Program-made: the position numbers and the translations under genes
DNA from: BOG-1184 sp049514575
GTDB lineage: Bacteria; Fibrobacterota; Chitinivibrionia; Chitinivibrionales; Chitinispirillaceae
NCBI GenBank assembly: GCA_049514575.1
Contig: JBEKUX010000003.1
Coordinates: 28,852-92,851 of the forward strand
Length of the DNA: 64,000 bases
Direction of reading: 5' to 3'
Shown here: positions 51,213-59,602 of the stretch, one piece after another
How positions within the stretch are numbered: position 1 is the stretch's first letter
How the letters are laid out: each line of letters begins with the position of its first letter
Notes under the pieces: generated by a model
The model's input: only the letters and a program-made list of their open reading frames with translations
Databases searched by the model: none
Told to the model about the DNA's origin: nothing

Positions 51213-52309
51213 CGAGAAGGATCATCGCCATTGCGACAAAGGAGTTCCGCCACATCATGCGGGACTGGCAGACGCTCATGGTCATTCTGGTGCTGCCGAT
51301 GTTCATGATGTTTCTGTTCGGGTACGCGCTCACTCTGGACATCATCAAGGCTCCGGTGCTCATTGAAGACCCCTCTCCTTCGCAGGAGAGCGCCGCTATT
51401 GCCGAAGCGATCAACGCCACGACGCTGTTCCGGGTCGCCGGCACGATGCGCATTGCCGTGGATCCAGTCGAAGTTTTCAAAAAACAGCATGTCAAGGCGA
51501 TCTTCCGCTTCCGGCCCGGCTTTGCCGCCGATCTCCGGACCGGCCGCGCGCGAGTGCAGGTGCTTATCGACGGTTCCGACCCCAACGTCGGCACGATCCT
51601 GCGCAACGCGGTTGAATCCCTCGTGCTCAAGGCGGCGCTGGGCGGGCTCGGCATGCAGCAACCGGCGGTCGTCACCATCGACCAGCGGGTACTTTACAAT
51701 CAGGAGCAGAAGAGCGCGCTCTATTTCGTGCCCGGGCTCATGGCCATCATCCTGCTCATGATCTCCGCGCTCCTCACCTCGCTCGCCATCACGCGCGAAA
51801 AGGAGCTCGGCACGCTCGAGCAGCTCCTCGTGTCTCCGCTGCGGCCATTCGAAATCGTGCTCGGAAAGATCATCCCGTACATCGTGCTCGCCGCCATCGA
51901 CGGCACCCTTATCCTGCTCGTCGGCTACGGCGCGTTCGGGGTGCGGGTCGCGGGAAGCCTTCTGTTTCTTGCGGCCGCGAGCGTCGTCTACATTTTCACG
52001 TCGCTCGCCATCGGGCTTCTCATTTCGACCATTGCCCGGAAACAGCAGCAGGCCATGCTGATCGTGCTGCCCGCCACCATACTCCCGACCATCATACTCT
52101 CAGGGTTTATTTTCCCGCTCGCAAGCCTGCCGTTCGCGCTGCGGTGCATCAGCGCGCTGGTCCCGGCGACCTACTTTCTGCAGATCATCCGCGGCGTGAT
52201 CCTCAAGGGAGTCGGACTTGGCGTCCTGTGGCAGCCGCTCTGCGTGCTCGGCGCCATCGGCCTGTTCCTCGTCGCCGTATCGGTGAAAAAATTCAGGGTG
52301 CAGTTATGA
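51209..52309 (+). CDS. ABC-2 type permease, first (YbhS-like)
   Basis: A 366-residue inner-membrane permease. An N-terminal helix (TLMVILVLPMFMMFLFGYAL), a large periplasmic domain (about 50-165) and five further helices in the C-terminal half (ALYFVPGLMAIILLMISALL, EKELGTLEQLLVSPLRPFEI motif). Overlaps both neighbours by four bases. It should pair with the second permease. Confidence 0.92.
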   Translation: MTRRIIAIATKEFRHIMRDWQTLMVILVLPMFMMFLFGYALTLDIIKAPVLIEDPSPSQESAAIAEAINATTLFRVAGTMRIAVDPVEVFKKQHVKAIFRFRPGFAADLRTGRARVQVLIDGSDPNVGTILRNAVESLVLKAALGGLGMQQPAVVTIDQRVLYNQEQKSALYFVPGLMAIILLMISALLTSLAITREKELGTLEQLLVSPLRPFEIVLGKIIPYIVLAAIDGTLILLVGYGAFGVRVAGSLLFLAAASVVYIFTSLAIGLLISTIARKQQQAMLIVLPATILPTIILSGFIFPLASLPFALRCISALVPATYFLQIIRGVILKGVGLGVLWQPLCVLGAIGLFLVAVSVKKFRVQL

Positions 52310-53433
52310 ACCTCATCAGGCTCATGATCTGGAAGGAGTTCGCCCATATCAGGGCCGACAAGTTTTCGGTCAGGCTCATGATATTCCCGGTGTTCGGCAT
52401 GATGTTCATCCTCGGGTACGCGCTCACCACCGAAGTGAAGAACATCGATTTGACCGTGGTCGACCAGAACGCGACGCCCGAGAGCCGTTCGCTCATCGAA
52501 ACCATCCGCAGCAACAGCCTCTTCCGGTGGAACCTGCCGAGCGCCACGGTCGAGGAAGCGCGCCGCCGTCTTGACAATGGTGATGTCAAGGCGGTGCTCG
52601 TGATCCCGCCCGACTTCTCGCAGACACTGACAAAAAACGGTGAGTCGCATGTGCAGCTCCTGGTTGACGGGCAGGACGCGAATTCCGCCAACGTCTCACG
52701 GGGATACCTCACTACGATCATCTCGCAATGGGGCATGCAGCGGTTCGCGCATACCCTGAAAGCCGGCGGGGTCCGCGTGGAGTCGCTCATCCCGGTCACG
52801 GTCTCGCCGGTCATCCTGTTCAATCCGCTGCTCAAATCCACCTGGTACATGGTGCCGGCGCTCGTGGTGATCCTCGTCACCATCATCACGGGCCTGCTCA
52901 GCGGGTTGTCCATCGTAAAAGAGAAGGAGGCCGGAACGCTCGAACAACTCATGGTGACGCCCGTGGAGCCGCACCATATTATCATCGGTAAAACAGTGCC
53001 CTATCTTATCATCGGCGTTGCCGAAATCTGCGCCTTCCTCGCCATGGCGGTGCTGTGGTTCCGGATCCCGTTCAGGGGCGACTTTTTCGAACTGCTCCTG
53101 TTCGGCCTCGTGTACATGATGTCGTCGCTCGGCATCGGGATCCTCACCTCAACCATTGCGCGCACCCCGCAGCAGGTGCTCTTCCTGGTCTGGTTCATCA
53201 TGATTTTCTTCATCCTGCTCTCGGGATTTTTCATCCCGATCGACAACATGCCGCAATGGGTGCGGAACGTCTCGCGCATCAATCCGGTCCGCTACTTCAT
53301 GTTCGCGGTGCGCGAAATCTTTCTCAAAGGTTCCGGCCTTGCGGAGCTCTGGCGCGAACTGCTGTCGATGTTTGCAATCGGCATCACGGTCTTCGGCGCG
53401 TCGGTTCTGCTTTTTCATCGCAGAGCGAAATGA
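52306..53433 (+). CDS. ABC-2 type permease, second (YbhR-like)
   Basis: About 375 residues with the same layout as the first permease (MIFPVFGMMFILGYAL, periplasmic domain, STWYMVPALVVILVTIITGL, EKEAGTLEQLMVTPVEP). The ATG at 52306 overlaps the previous stop (ATGA), so the longer frame to 52144 is a shadow. It is the last gene of the seven-gene efflux operon. Confidence 0.92.
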   Translation: MNLIRLMIWKEFAHIRADKFSVRLMIFPVFGMMFILGYALTTEVKNIDLTVVDQNATPESRSLIETIRSNSLFRWNLPSATVEEARRRLDNGDVKAVLVIPPDFSQTLTKNGESHVQLLVDGQDANSANVSRGYLTTIISQWGMQRFAHTLKAGGVRVESLIPVTVSPVILFNPLLKSTWYMVPALVVILVTIITGLLSGLSIVKEKEAGTLEQLMVTPVEPHHIIIGKTVPYLIIGVAEICAFLAMAVLWFRIPFRGDFFELLLFGLVYMMSSLGIGILTSTIARTPQQVLFLVWFIMIFFILLSGFFIPIDNMPQWVRNVSRINPVRYFMFAVREIFLKGSGLAELWRELLSMFAIGITVFGASVLLFHRRAK

Positions 53434-53604
53434 ATACCTAAAGAGAGAATTAAAATATCTTTAATTTTTTTGGTCGGCAGAGCCCAGTCACCCCGGGGTA
53501 AGTATCTTGCCAAGCAACGATCTCCTGTGTGGGGGGACTGTCAAGCTTATATATCGTTCGGAATAAAAAAAGCAACAGCTAAGAACGTTGGGCCGATTTC
53601 GTAG

Positions 53605-53624
53605 GGGCGATTCATGAATCGCCC
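53605..53624. repeat. Perfect 20-bp palindrome
   Basis: GGGCGATTCATGAATCGCCC, preceded by GTAG. It resembles dispersed palindromic elements of environmental bacterial genomes (recalled). Confidence 0.85.
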
Positions 53625-53632
53625 ATTGTTGT

Positions 53633-53660
53633 GTAGAGACGCACGGCCGTGCGTCTCTAC
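53633..53660. repeat. Perfect 28-bp palindrome
   Basis: GTAGAGACGCACGG followed directly by its reverse complement. It lies 8 bases after the first palindrome. Confidence 0.88.
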
Positions 53661-53725
53661 AAGCCGACCCCGCCGTGGCCGGGGGCACGCCCAGAAAAAT
53701 TATTAAATATTTTCTCAGACACATT

Positions 53726-53755
53726 TTGAATACGCCATTTCGCCAGACGTATTTT
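53726..53755 (+). promoter_or_regulatory. Candidate promoter of the flippase-like gene
   Basis: TTGAAT at 53726-53731, an 18-base spacer, TATTTT at 53750-53755. The ATG is only 12 bases beyond with no ribosome site, so translation may be nearly leaderless. Confidence 0.4.
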
Positions 53756-53766
53756 ATTAAAAGTTT

Positions 53767-54786
53767 ATGGCAGCGCAGACGCAAACCTTGCCCAAAAACG
53801 GCCGCACCGGTCACTTTGTCCGGACGTCGCTCAAGTATATAGCCACCGCGCTCGTCATTGCCTATGTGGTCAACAAGCTGGGGTGGAACAACATCGTTTC
53901 AACCTGCCGGCAGATCAATCCCCTGTATGCCCTCATCGGCCTTGCCGCCTGCGCAATCAGCATCGTTCTCGGCGCCTTCCAGTGGTACCTTATCCTGCAC
54001 CGGAAAGATTTGCGGCTTTCGTTCCGCGAAGCATTCGAGCTTTATTATATAGGCATGTTCTTCAACAACATCGGGACCGTTGCGGGCGACGGCATCAAAG
54101 TAGCCTATGTCAAACAACGCCACAGCATGGGCAAGATCGGGTTCGCGGCCACGTTCCTCGACCGGTTCGCAGGGCTCCTCGCGCTGTCGGTGTTTGCAGG
54201 CACGGGCTGCATCGTCCTTTTGCACCAGGGCGCGTTCTCCAACCCGACCGTGCTCACCGTAGTCCGCTTCACGGCAGCGCTCCTCGCGCTGTTCGCGTGC
54301 CTTCTCGCCTTTCTCACCATGCGCCGCCTGCGCCGGGCATTTTTTGCACTTGTCAATAAACTCCGGCTGCCCAAGCGGGAGTTCATCAACGACCTCGTGG
54401 CAGTGACCGGCCTCGACATCAACCATTTCTCCCTGATCGTGCAGATCGGCCTGCTCTCGTTCGTTATTCAGGGCCTGCGCATCGCAACGCACCTCTGTTC
54501 CGCGGCGGCGTTCGGCATCCTGACCGTACACAATGCCGTCTATTTTTTCATCTTCATTCCGCTCATGTCGCTCCTGATGATCGTCCCCCTGCCCTTCGGC
54601 ATCAGGGAGACCATCGGCGGCCACCTTTTCTCGCTTACCGGCATTCCAAACCAGGCCGCTTTTCTCATGCAGTTCATGGCCACACTCATCGGCGTGACCG
54701 CAAGCCTGTGGGGCGGCATTGAATTTCTTATTAATGTTCCCCGCGGCGTGCACCAGAAGCAATCACAGAAAAATCTGGAAGTCTGA
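53767..54786 (+). CDS. Flippase-like/lysylphosphatidylglycerol-synthase transmembrane family (AglD/UPF0104) protein
   Basis: A 339-residue protein with about eight membrane helices. Family motifs are visible (FNNIGTVAGDGIKVAYVKQR, FAATFLDRFAGLLAL, PLPFGIRETIGGHLF). Members are proposed to move lipid-linked sugars or be the membrane half of MprF-like proteins. The catalytic soluble domain of MprF is absent. It stands alone, with no glycan genes next to it, though several lie at 58-61 kb. Confidence 0.88.
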   Translation: MAAQTQTLPKNGRTGHFVRTSLKYIATALVIAYVVNKLGWNNIVSTCRQINPLYALIGLAACAISIVLGAFQWYLILHRKDLRLSFREAFELYYIGMFFNNIGTVAGDGIKVAYVKQRHSMGKIGFAATFLDRFAGLLALSVFAGTGCIVLLHQGAFSNPTVLTVVRFTAALLALFACLLAFLTMRRLRRAFFALVNKLRLPKREFINDLVAVTGLDINHFSLIVQIGLLSFVIQGLRIATHLCSAAAFGILTVHNAVYFFIFIPLMSLLMIVPLPFGIRETIGGHLFSLTGIPNQAAFLMQFMATLIGVTASLWGGIEFLINVPRGVHQKQSQKNLEV

Positions 54787-55075
54787 TTGCGTTGTCGTTT
54801 TGGTTGTCATTCTGGTTGTCATTTATACCGCGAGGCTTACTTTTCCCCGTTCCGCAATTTGAATTTAACAAAAGTGAAATAATGTTGACTTTGAGGGGAG
54901 AGGAAATAATATTTATAGTCGTTCAAGCGGAACTGGTTATTGGTGAAAATTACTGTGTAGAATACATGTCAAAACGGGCGATATGATGCAGGTGCCTGCG
55001 TATTATATGTCAAAAGGGGTATATTATGATAGCATCATGCGTATAGTTGGGACGCAAAAGGGGTTTTCGACCTGG
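54787..55075. other. Intergenic region, imperfect direct repeats only
   Basis: ATGTCAAAA-CGGGCGATAT near 54966 and ATGTCAAAA-GGGGTATAT near 55003 are imperfect direct repeats. A 34-codon frame at 54882 lacks a ribosome site. No gene is supported. Confidence 0.4.
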
Positions 55076-55104
55076 CCTAAGAAAGCCCCACATCGTGTGG
55101 GGCT
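55076..55104 (-). terminator. Rho-independent terminator of the HigA-like gene
   Basis: On the minus strand AGCCCCACA-CGA-TGTGGGGCT is followed by TTCTTA. It lies just past the antitoxin stop. Confidence 0.7.
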
Positions 55105-55116
55105 ATAAAGCGAGGA

Positions 55117-55407
55117 TTACTTTGAAGCGACAAGTTTAATGTCGAGCCGACAATTTACGGCTTCCGCATACTTGCTAAGCGTGAACACGGAAGGGGAATG
55201 AGCACCAGTGCTAAGGCTTTGTTCAAGACGCACAATTGCAGGAGGTTTAGTCCCCATGCGCCTTGCGACGTCTGATTGGCTCAGCCCGGCGTGGGTACGC
55301 GCTGAAAGCATACGCTTTAGGAGCTTGTACTCAGGTTCCAAATCTTTGTATGCTCGTGCAACCTTCGGCCTTTTTAATGCTTTTTGGCGTAATTCGTTAT
55401 GGTTCAT
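55117..55407 (-). CDS. XRE-family antitoxin (HigA-like)
   Basis: A 96-residue DNA-binding protein. The helix-turn-helix is AGLSQSDVARRMGTKPPAIVRLE (about 41-63), and the C-terminal part (SPSVFTLSKYAEAVNCRLDIKLV) is typical of HigA/HipB-like antitoxins. Its start overlaps the toxin remnant by 11 bases. The cognate toxin is damaged, so it may now be an orphan repressor. Confidence 0.88.
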   Translation of the reverse strand: MNHNELRQKALKRPKVARAYKDLEPEYKLLKRMLSARTHAGLSQSDVARRMGTKPPAIVRLEQSLSTGAHSPSVFTLSKYAEAVNCRLDIKLVASK

Positions 55408-55652
55408 TTCTCAATACCTCCTGAAGTCGTTCTCGTGCAATTCGCAATTCTTTTTCGGGCGTTTTTTCACTTTTTTTGATAAACATATGAAGCATTATTA
55501 TTCTTTGCCCGGCTTTAGTACAATAAAATACTCTACTGATTCCTTCTTTGCTTTTAAGCCTGATTTCGAAAAGCTTTTCACCCATGGCCCGATGGCATTT
55601 TAAGAATGGTTTTAGCGACCTTGTCGTTATAGTATTCTATCTTCCATTCCAT
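55397..55652 (-). pseudogene. HigB/RelE-type (Gp49) toxin with internal deletion and frameshift
   Basis: The N-terminal piece MEWKIEYYNDKVAKTILKMP (from 55652) and the C-terminal piece GEKLFEIRLKSKEGISRVFY (from 55585) are both recognisably Gp49/RelE-type. They lie in different frames and about 25 residues expected between them are missing. The 62-codon downstream frame could be translated alone but lacks the N-terminal helices. Confidence 0.75.
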
Positions 55653-55935
55653 TTATCAAATATAACATATTTGTTACAGGTATGCAAATGAATTTAAAAG
55701 AGAATTGAATATCGAGTGGATTGCAATTTCGTATAGGTTTTGCAGCATCGAATGGCCAGTTTGATTAAAACCACTTTAGCGCCCAACAGTCACAGCACAA
55801 AAGCGCAGCTGTTCAGTAAGATTGTTGAATGTTTGATAGTCCGCGCCTTTGTGCGTACGACAAACGTTGGTTTACAATTAAGGCGCCATTTAATAACACT
55901 GCCGGTTGAATGTATTTTGTTTGAGGAGATAAAAA
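55653..55935. other. Intergenic region with candidate operator
   Basis: A 283-base region between the divergent HigBA-like operon and the Fic stub. TAACA-TATT-TGTTA (55663-55676) is a short inverted repeat beside the toxin start and a likely antitoxin operator. Nothing else is seen. Confidence 0.5.
55663..55676. promoter_or_regulatory. Candidate HigA operator
   Basis: Inverted repeat TAACA-TATT-TGTTA just upstream of the HigB-like start on the minus strand. Confidence 0.4.
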
Positions 55936-56082
55936 ATGACCTTAAATCCCAAATTCACCATCACCCCCAGAATCAACAATGCGCTTGTTGAAATCGAGCG
56001 GGTATGCGGCTTTCTCGATGCGGTAAAACTTAAGGACAAAACATTACATTTTACTGTGACATACTGTGACACCGTACTGTGA
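55936..56082 (+). pseudogene. N-terminal stub of a Fic-family protein
   Basis: The 48-residue frame begins MTLNPKFTITPRINNALVEI and continues GFLDAVKLKD, the usual first 35 residues of a Fic/DUF4172-type protein. It has a strong GAGGAG site 7 bases before the ATG. After residue 36 it runs into the ACTGTGACA repeat and stops. The catalytic HPFxxGNGR region is absent. Confidence 0.6.
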
Positions 56083-56084
56083 CA
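56053..56084. repeat. Three direct copies of ACTGTGACA
   Basis: At 56053-56061, 56063-56071 and 56076-56084, at the point where the Fic-like sequence ends. Confidence 0.8.
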
Positions 56085-56184
56085 TGTCCCCTTCGCCATC
56101 GGTCAGGAAATTGCGCCCCAAAAGCAACCGACAGGCAAAGGAAAGCCATTTCAAAACCATGCCTTGTTAAAAGGATCTGCCAAA

Positions 56185-56700
56185 ATGAAAAAAAATCTTT
56201 TCGTTCGCCTGATGCTACTTGCCGTTTTCTCGTTCTGCTGCCAGGCTTTCGGGCAGGAAAAAATCAACGTGACCTGGGGAATCGGCTTCCCGGAACTATT
56301 GAACTTCGGGGTGCGCTACGAGATGGGTCAGACGCAAATCGGCGTTAATTACGGATCAATGCCCCATACGGGCGCCGAAGGATTCTTTTCAATTTCAAGC
56401 GACGTCTATTATCACTTCGGGGGAACGACAACATTATCGGAAAGACGTCCCTGGTACGCACGAACCGGCTTGAATTATGTCCGCGATGAAACCTCGTCAT
56501 CAATTGAAAATGATCTGTTTCTTAATGTTCGGATCGGGAGAGACTTCAATTTTTCGAAAAAAGTCGGGGTCGAAATAGATGCCGGTCCTTGTTTCTGGCT
56601 TTCCCATAAAAGAACAACAACGGCGTACAACCCTTGGAATTTGGATATAAATTTCCCGGTAATACCCAGCATCGGGGTGACGGTTTTTTGTCGGATTTAA
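56185..56700 (+). CDS. Hypothetical small outer-membrane/periplasmic beta-barrel-like protein
   Basis: About 171 residues. A signal peptide (cleavage near QAFGQEK) is followed by alternating beta-strand text (INVTWGIGFPELLNFGVRYEM, ISSDVYYHFGG, LNYVRDE, VGVEIDAGPCFWL) and a C-terminal aromatic/hydrophobic strand (GVTVFCRI). This fits an eight-strand outer-membrane barrel. No family is named. ATG 56185 has an AAGGA site; a TTG at 56164 is the longer alternative. Confidence 0.72.
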   Translation: MKKNLFVRLMLLAVFSFCCQAFGQEKINVTWGIGFPELLNFGVRYEMGQTQIGVNYGSMPHTGAEGFFSISSDVYYHFGGTTTLSERRPWYARTGLNYVRDETSSSIENDLFLNVRIGRDFNFSKKVGVEIDAGPCFWLSHKRTTTAYNPWNLDINFPVIPSIGVTVFCRI

Positions 56701-56767
56701 AAAACCGACAATGATCCAGCGGCGTTGCAAGTTTTCCGCCTTCCCCATTGCTTCCTCCCCGCTAAAA

Positions 56768-56788
56768 GTATATATTCTCGGTATATAC
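56768..56788. promoter_or_regulatory. Inverted-repeat operator of the mazEF-like operon
   Basis: GTATATA-TTCTCGG-TATATAC lies 15 bases before the antitoxin ATG and overlaps a -10-like TATATT. It is a likely autoregulation site for the ribbon-helix-helix antitoxin. Confidence 0.5.
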
Positions 56789-56802
56789 CACCGGAGGCCA
56801 CC

Positions 56803-57042
56803 ATGTCCAAAGCCCTGTCCCTGAAACTGCGCGAAGACGTCTTTGAGCGGGTCGAAAAAATCACCCGGCAGGCGCACATTCCCCGCAACACCTATATCAA
56901 CCGCGCGCTGGATTTTTATAACGCCTATAACGAGCGGAAGCTGCTCCGCAAACAGCTCCGCAGAGAATCCTTCATGGTCCGCGAAGACTCGGTCAGGATA
57001 CTGCACGACTTTGAAAAACTGGAGGACGACCTTATAGGATGA
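56803..57042 (+). CDS. Ribbon-helix-helix antitoxin (MazE/CopG-like)
   Basis: A 79-residue protein. The N-terminal ribbon-helix-helix is clear (SKALSLKLREDVFERVEKIT, IPRNTYINRALDFYN), and the C-terminal half is a charged helix that should wrap the toxin. GGAGG lies 6 bases before ATG 56803, so the frame upstream to 56725 is not used. Its stop overlaps the toxin start (ATGA). Confidence 0.88.
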   Translation: MSKALSLKLREDVFERVEKITRQAHIPRNTYINRALDFYNAYNERKLLRKQLRRESFMVREDSVRILHDFEKLEDDLIG

Positions 57043-57380
57043 AAATCAGGAAATTTCACCTCTACCTCGCTGACCTGAATCCGCGAATGGGCACGGAACC
57101 GGGTAAAACAAAGCCGGTCGTGGTTTTGCAGACCGACCTGTTGAACAATGAGCATTACAGCACCATCATCTGCCCTGTCACGACCAACGTCATAAAGGAA
57201 TCATCTATTCTCCGCATCCACCTGAACGCGAACGAATGCGGGTTGAAGAAAAACTCGGATATCCTCGTGGACCAGATCAGCGCCATCGACAACCGCCGCT
57301 TTATCAAAGAAATCGGCTTCCTTTCTTCTCATCATCAGGAACAGCTTGTCCGAAATATTAAAATCGTATTGTTTGAGTGA
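57039..57380 (+). CDS. MazF/PemK-type endoribonuclease toxin
   Basis: A 113-residue toxin that cuts mRNA at short motifs. Family signatures are visible: LYLADLNPRMGTEPGKTKPVVVLQ, IICPVTTNV, DILVDQISAIDNRRF. The start overlaps the antitoxin stop by four bases. It seems intact, unlike the HigB-like toxin 1.4 kb away. Confidence 0.93.
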   Translation: MKIRKFHLYLADLNPRMGTEPGKTKPVVVLQTDLLNNEHYSTIICPVTTNVIKESSILRIHLNANECGLKKNSDILVDQISAIDNRRFIKEIGFLSSHHQEQLVRNIKIVLFE

Positions 57381-57419
57381 CTATACTTGTTTCAAAATTA
57401 TGAATTAACTGATTGGCAG

Positions 57420-58277
57420 TCAATGCTTCAATTTTCTGGCTTTTGCTTTATTTATTACAGTTTTCACCCTCTTTATTCCATTTTCGTACACCTCTTCCGA
57501 TTGCTTTTGTCCGTTTTTAAGCCAGTACATGACCACGCCGTCCAGTTGCCCGTCCCTGTACGTTCCATTCATCCGCATTCGCCCGTTTGTATGCCACCGG
57601 CTGAACGGTCCTTCAAGTTTCCCGTCCTTGTAATTCCATTCAGACTCCTTCTGCCCGTTTTCATACCAGTAGGAGTATGCGCCGTCAGGAACGCCGTTCT
57701 TGTAGTTTTTTTCAGATTGCTTCTGCCCGTTCTCGTACCAACAGACGCGCAGGCCTTGCAGGACACCGTACTTGTAGGTTTCTTCGGACTGCTCCTGTCC
57801 GGTTCTCTCATACCAGGAAATGGCTGATCCTTCCGGTTTACCATCGAAATAATATTTTTCCGACTGCTTCTGTCCGCTCTCGTACCAGGAGGTGAAAAAA
57901 CCTTCTTCTTTACCGTTGCGATACGACCCTTCCGCCGCCTTCCGCCCGCTTTTATACCAGCCGGCGAACGGCCCGTCCTTCACGCCGTCACGGTAATTCC
58001 ATTCGGATTCCTTCTGTCCGGTTTCATACCAGAACGTTGAAAGCCCGTCCAGTTTGCCGTTCCGGTACGTGCCTTCCGACTGCTTCCACCCGTGTCCGGC
58101 CTGATAAACGGTATAATGCCCGTCCCGTAATTCGCTGCTCTTCCCTCGTACCTTGACATAGTATCGTTCTTTCAACTGGCCGTTTTGATAGGTGCTCTCC
58201 CGCAGCATCCAATTGATGCTGCTGCAGCCTGCGATGGCGATTATGGCAATGAGGATGGAACTGTTGCGGGCAGTCAT
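57420..58277 (-). CDS. MORN/YwqK-repeat lipoprotein
   Basis: About 285 residues. Lipobox IIAIAGCSS. The rest is about nine to ten repeats of roughly 23-24 residues (WYENGQKQSEKNYKNGVPDGAY pattern), as in YwqK-family/MORN-variant proteins. The repeats form an open beta-sheet; database labels often call them 'antitoxin' but evidence here is only the repeat. ATG 58277 is chosen because the signal peptide begins there; the frame is open to 58487. It is convergent with the MazF gene and downstream of a heptosyltransferase gene. Confidence 0.82.
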   Translation of the reverse strand: MTARNSSILIAIIAIAGCSSINWMLRESTYQNGQLKERYYVKVRGKSSELRDGHYTVYQAGHGWKQSEGTYRNGKLDGLSTFWYETGQKESEWNYRDGVKDGPFAGWYKSGRKAAEGSYRNGKEEGFFTSWYESGQKQSEKYYFDGKPEGSAISWYERTGQEQSEETYKYGVLQGLRVCWYENGQKQSEKNYKNGVPDGAYSYWYENGQKESEWNYKDGKLEGPFSRWHTNGRMRMNGTYRDGQLDGVVMYWLKNGQKQSEEVYENGIKRVKTVINKAKARKLKH

Positions 58278-58336
58278 ACCTGAAGACCATGCAATCATTT
58301 CAGCCGTTGAAGAATCAACCCGGAGAACCGGTTTCG

Positions 58337-59446
58337 TTACGCCTTCAAACCCCTGCCGTTGAATTTCCTTACAAATTCTTTTGTTGCCGAGGTCATCGAT
58401 TCGACCGTAATTGCGGTCAGACACTCGAATTGCACTGCATTGGTGCAGCGCAGGGGTTTGGGGCTGTAGTGAAAACAGTGGCGGCACAACGTCGGCGCCG
58501 TGATCACTTTGTGCTCGACCCCCCAGGGATAGATATAGGCAGGGTTCGTGGGGCCGATGATCGCGATCACCGGCGTGCCGACAGCTGCAGCAACGTGCAT
58601 GAGGCCGGAGTCGTTCGTGATGAAGAAGTCGCAGAACCGGATCATGGCGGCAACCTGACGGATGGTTTTATCATCGACCAGGGTGACACGGTCCGGCGCG
58701 GCCGCAGTTTCAACGATATACCGGTTGGCCTCTTCCTCCTCGGCGGTACCGAAAAGGACAAAACTTGCATCAAGAACGCCGCGGATAAGCGCTGCAAACC
58801 GCTCTTTGGGCCAGCGCCTTGCCGCATGGCCCTTGAAGACGCTCGTTCCCGCATGCACGCCGATAAGCGCCCTTCCGGAGCCGCCGCCGGATCCGGAAGA
58901 GCCGGTCATTTTCAACCTGTACTCCCTGCCCTCCCTGATCTCACTTTCGTCAAGACAGAGTTTCAGCTTGGGGACAGACGTTCCGGCGGTAGCCGTACCT
59001 ATGCCCAGAAACGGCAGGAGCGCGACGTTTTCTTCGACGCAGTGCCTGGAATCGTTTTCAACGACGGTCCTGTTTTTAATCCAGTTTGCCTGTGAAAAAT
59101 TCATCCGGAGATAGGTATGCCCGATGCGCAGCGGTGCAAGCGTCAGAAGCGAGAACAGGTTGTAATGGATCCGGTTCGAGGGGTAAAAATTAATGGAAAC
59201 GTCATAGCGGCCTGAGCACTCGCGCAGGATCTGCCAGAGCGCCGCGGCCTTGTTGGGCCCGAGCATGGGATAATACACGAGAGCATCGATATCGGGATTT
59301 CCAAGTAATACTTCATAGGTGCCCCGGTTCATGGTGCAATACGTAACGGACGACTCCGGAACCGCTTTTTTAAGCAGTTCGAGTGCCGGCGTGGTCATGA
59401 GCACGTCCCCGAGACCGATCAGGGGGGTGATAATAATTTTTTTCAT
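58337..59446 (-). CDS. Glycosyltransferase family 9 (heptosyltransferase-like), first
   Basis: A 369-residue GT-B enzyme of the LPS-core heptosyltransferase type. Motifs: IIITPLIGLGDVLMTTPAL at the N-terminus (acceptor site), GVHAGTSVFKGHAARRWPKERF, FFITNDSGLMHVAAAVGTPVIAIIGPTNP near the C-terminus (nucleotide-heptose binding). It has a Ser/Gly-rich loop (GSSGSGGGSG, about 190-199). Divergent from the GT2/GT9 pair at 59.6 kb, with which it probably shares a lipopolysaccharide or glycan pathway. Confidence 0.9.
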   Translation of the reverse strand: MKKIIITPLIGLGDVLMTTPALELLKKAVPESSVTYCTMNRGTYEVLLGNPDIDALVYYPMLGPNKAAALWQILRECSGRYDVSINFYPSNRIHYNLFSLLTLAPLRIGHTYLRMNFSQANWIKNRTVVENDSRHCVEENVALLPFLGIGTATAGTSVPKLKLCLDESEIREGREYRLKMTGSSGSGGGSGRALIGVHAGTSVFKGHAARRWPKERFAALIRGVLDASFVLFGTAEEEEANRYIVETAAAPDRVTLVDDKTIRQVAAMIRFCDFFITNDSGLMHVAAAVGTPVIAIIGPTNPAYIYPWGVEHKVITAPTLCRHCFHYSPKPLRCTNAVQFECLTAITVESMTSATKEFVRKFNGRGLKA

Positions 59447-59602
59447 ATTTTAAGGTAGATATATTTCGTCAATCGAAAGAAAATATTTCCCGCGCCGACA
59501 TCATATGCAGAAACTGCTGTTTGAAACGTACTATAACGGAATCGCAGGTATAAACTATATTAATGAGAACATTTATTCTATACTCAACTAAATTGTTCGC
59601 CT

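Larger units (their letters stand above)
53434..53766. other. Intergenic region with palindromic elements
   Basis: A 333-base region between the efflux operon and the flippase-like gene, with two long perfect palindromes and a likely promoter. No coding frame is supported. Confidence 0.6.

Noticed and set aside
54882..54986. 34-codon frame resembling a HicB-like start
   Set aside because: Too short, no ribosome site, and the resemblance is too weak to support a call.
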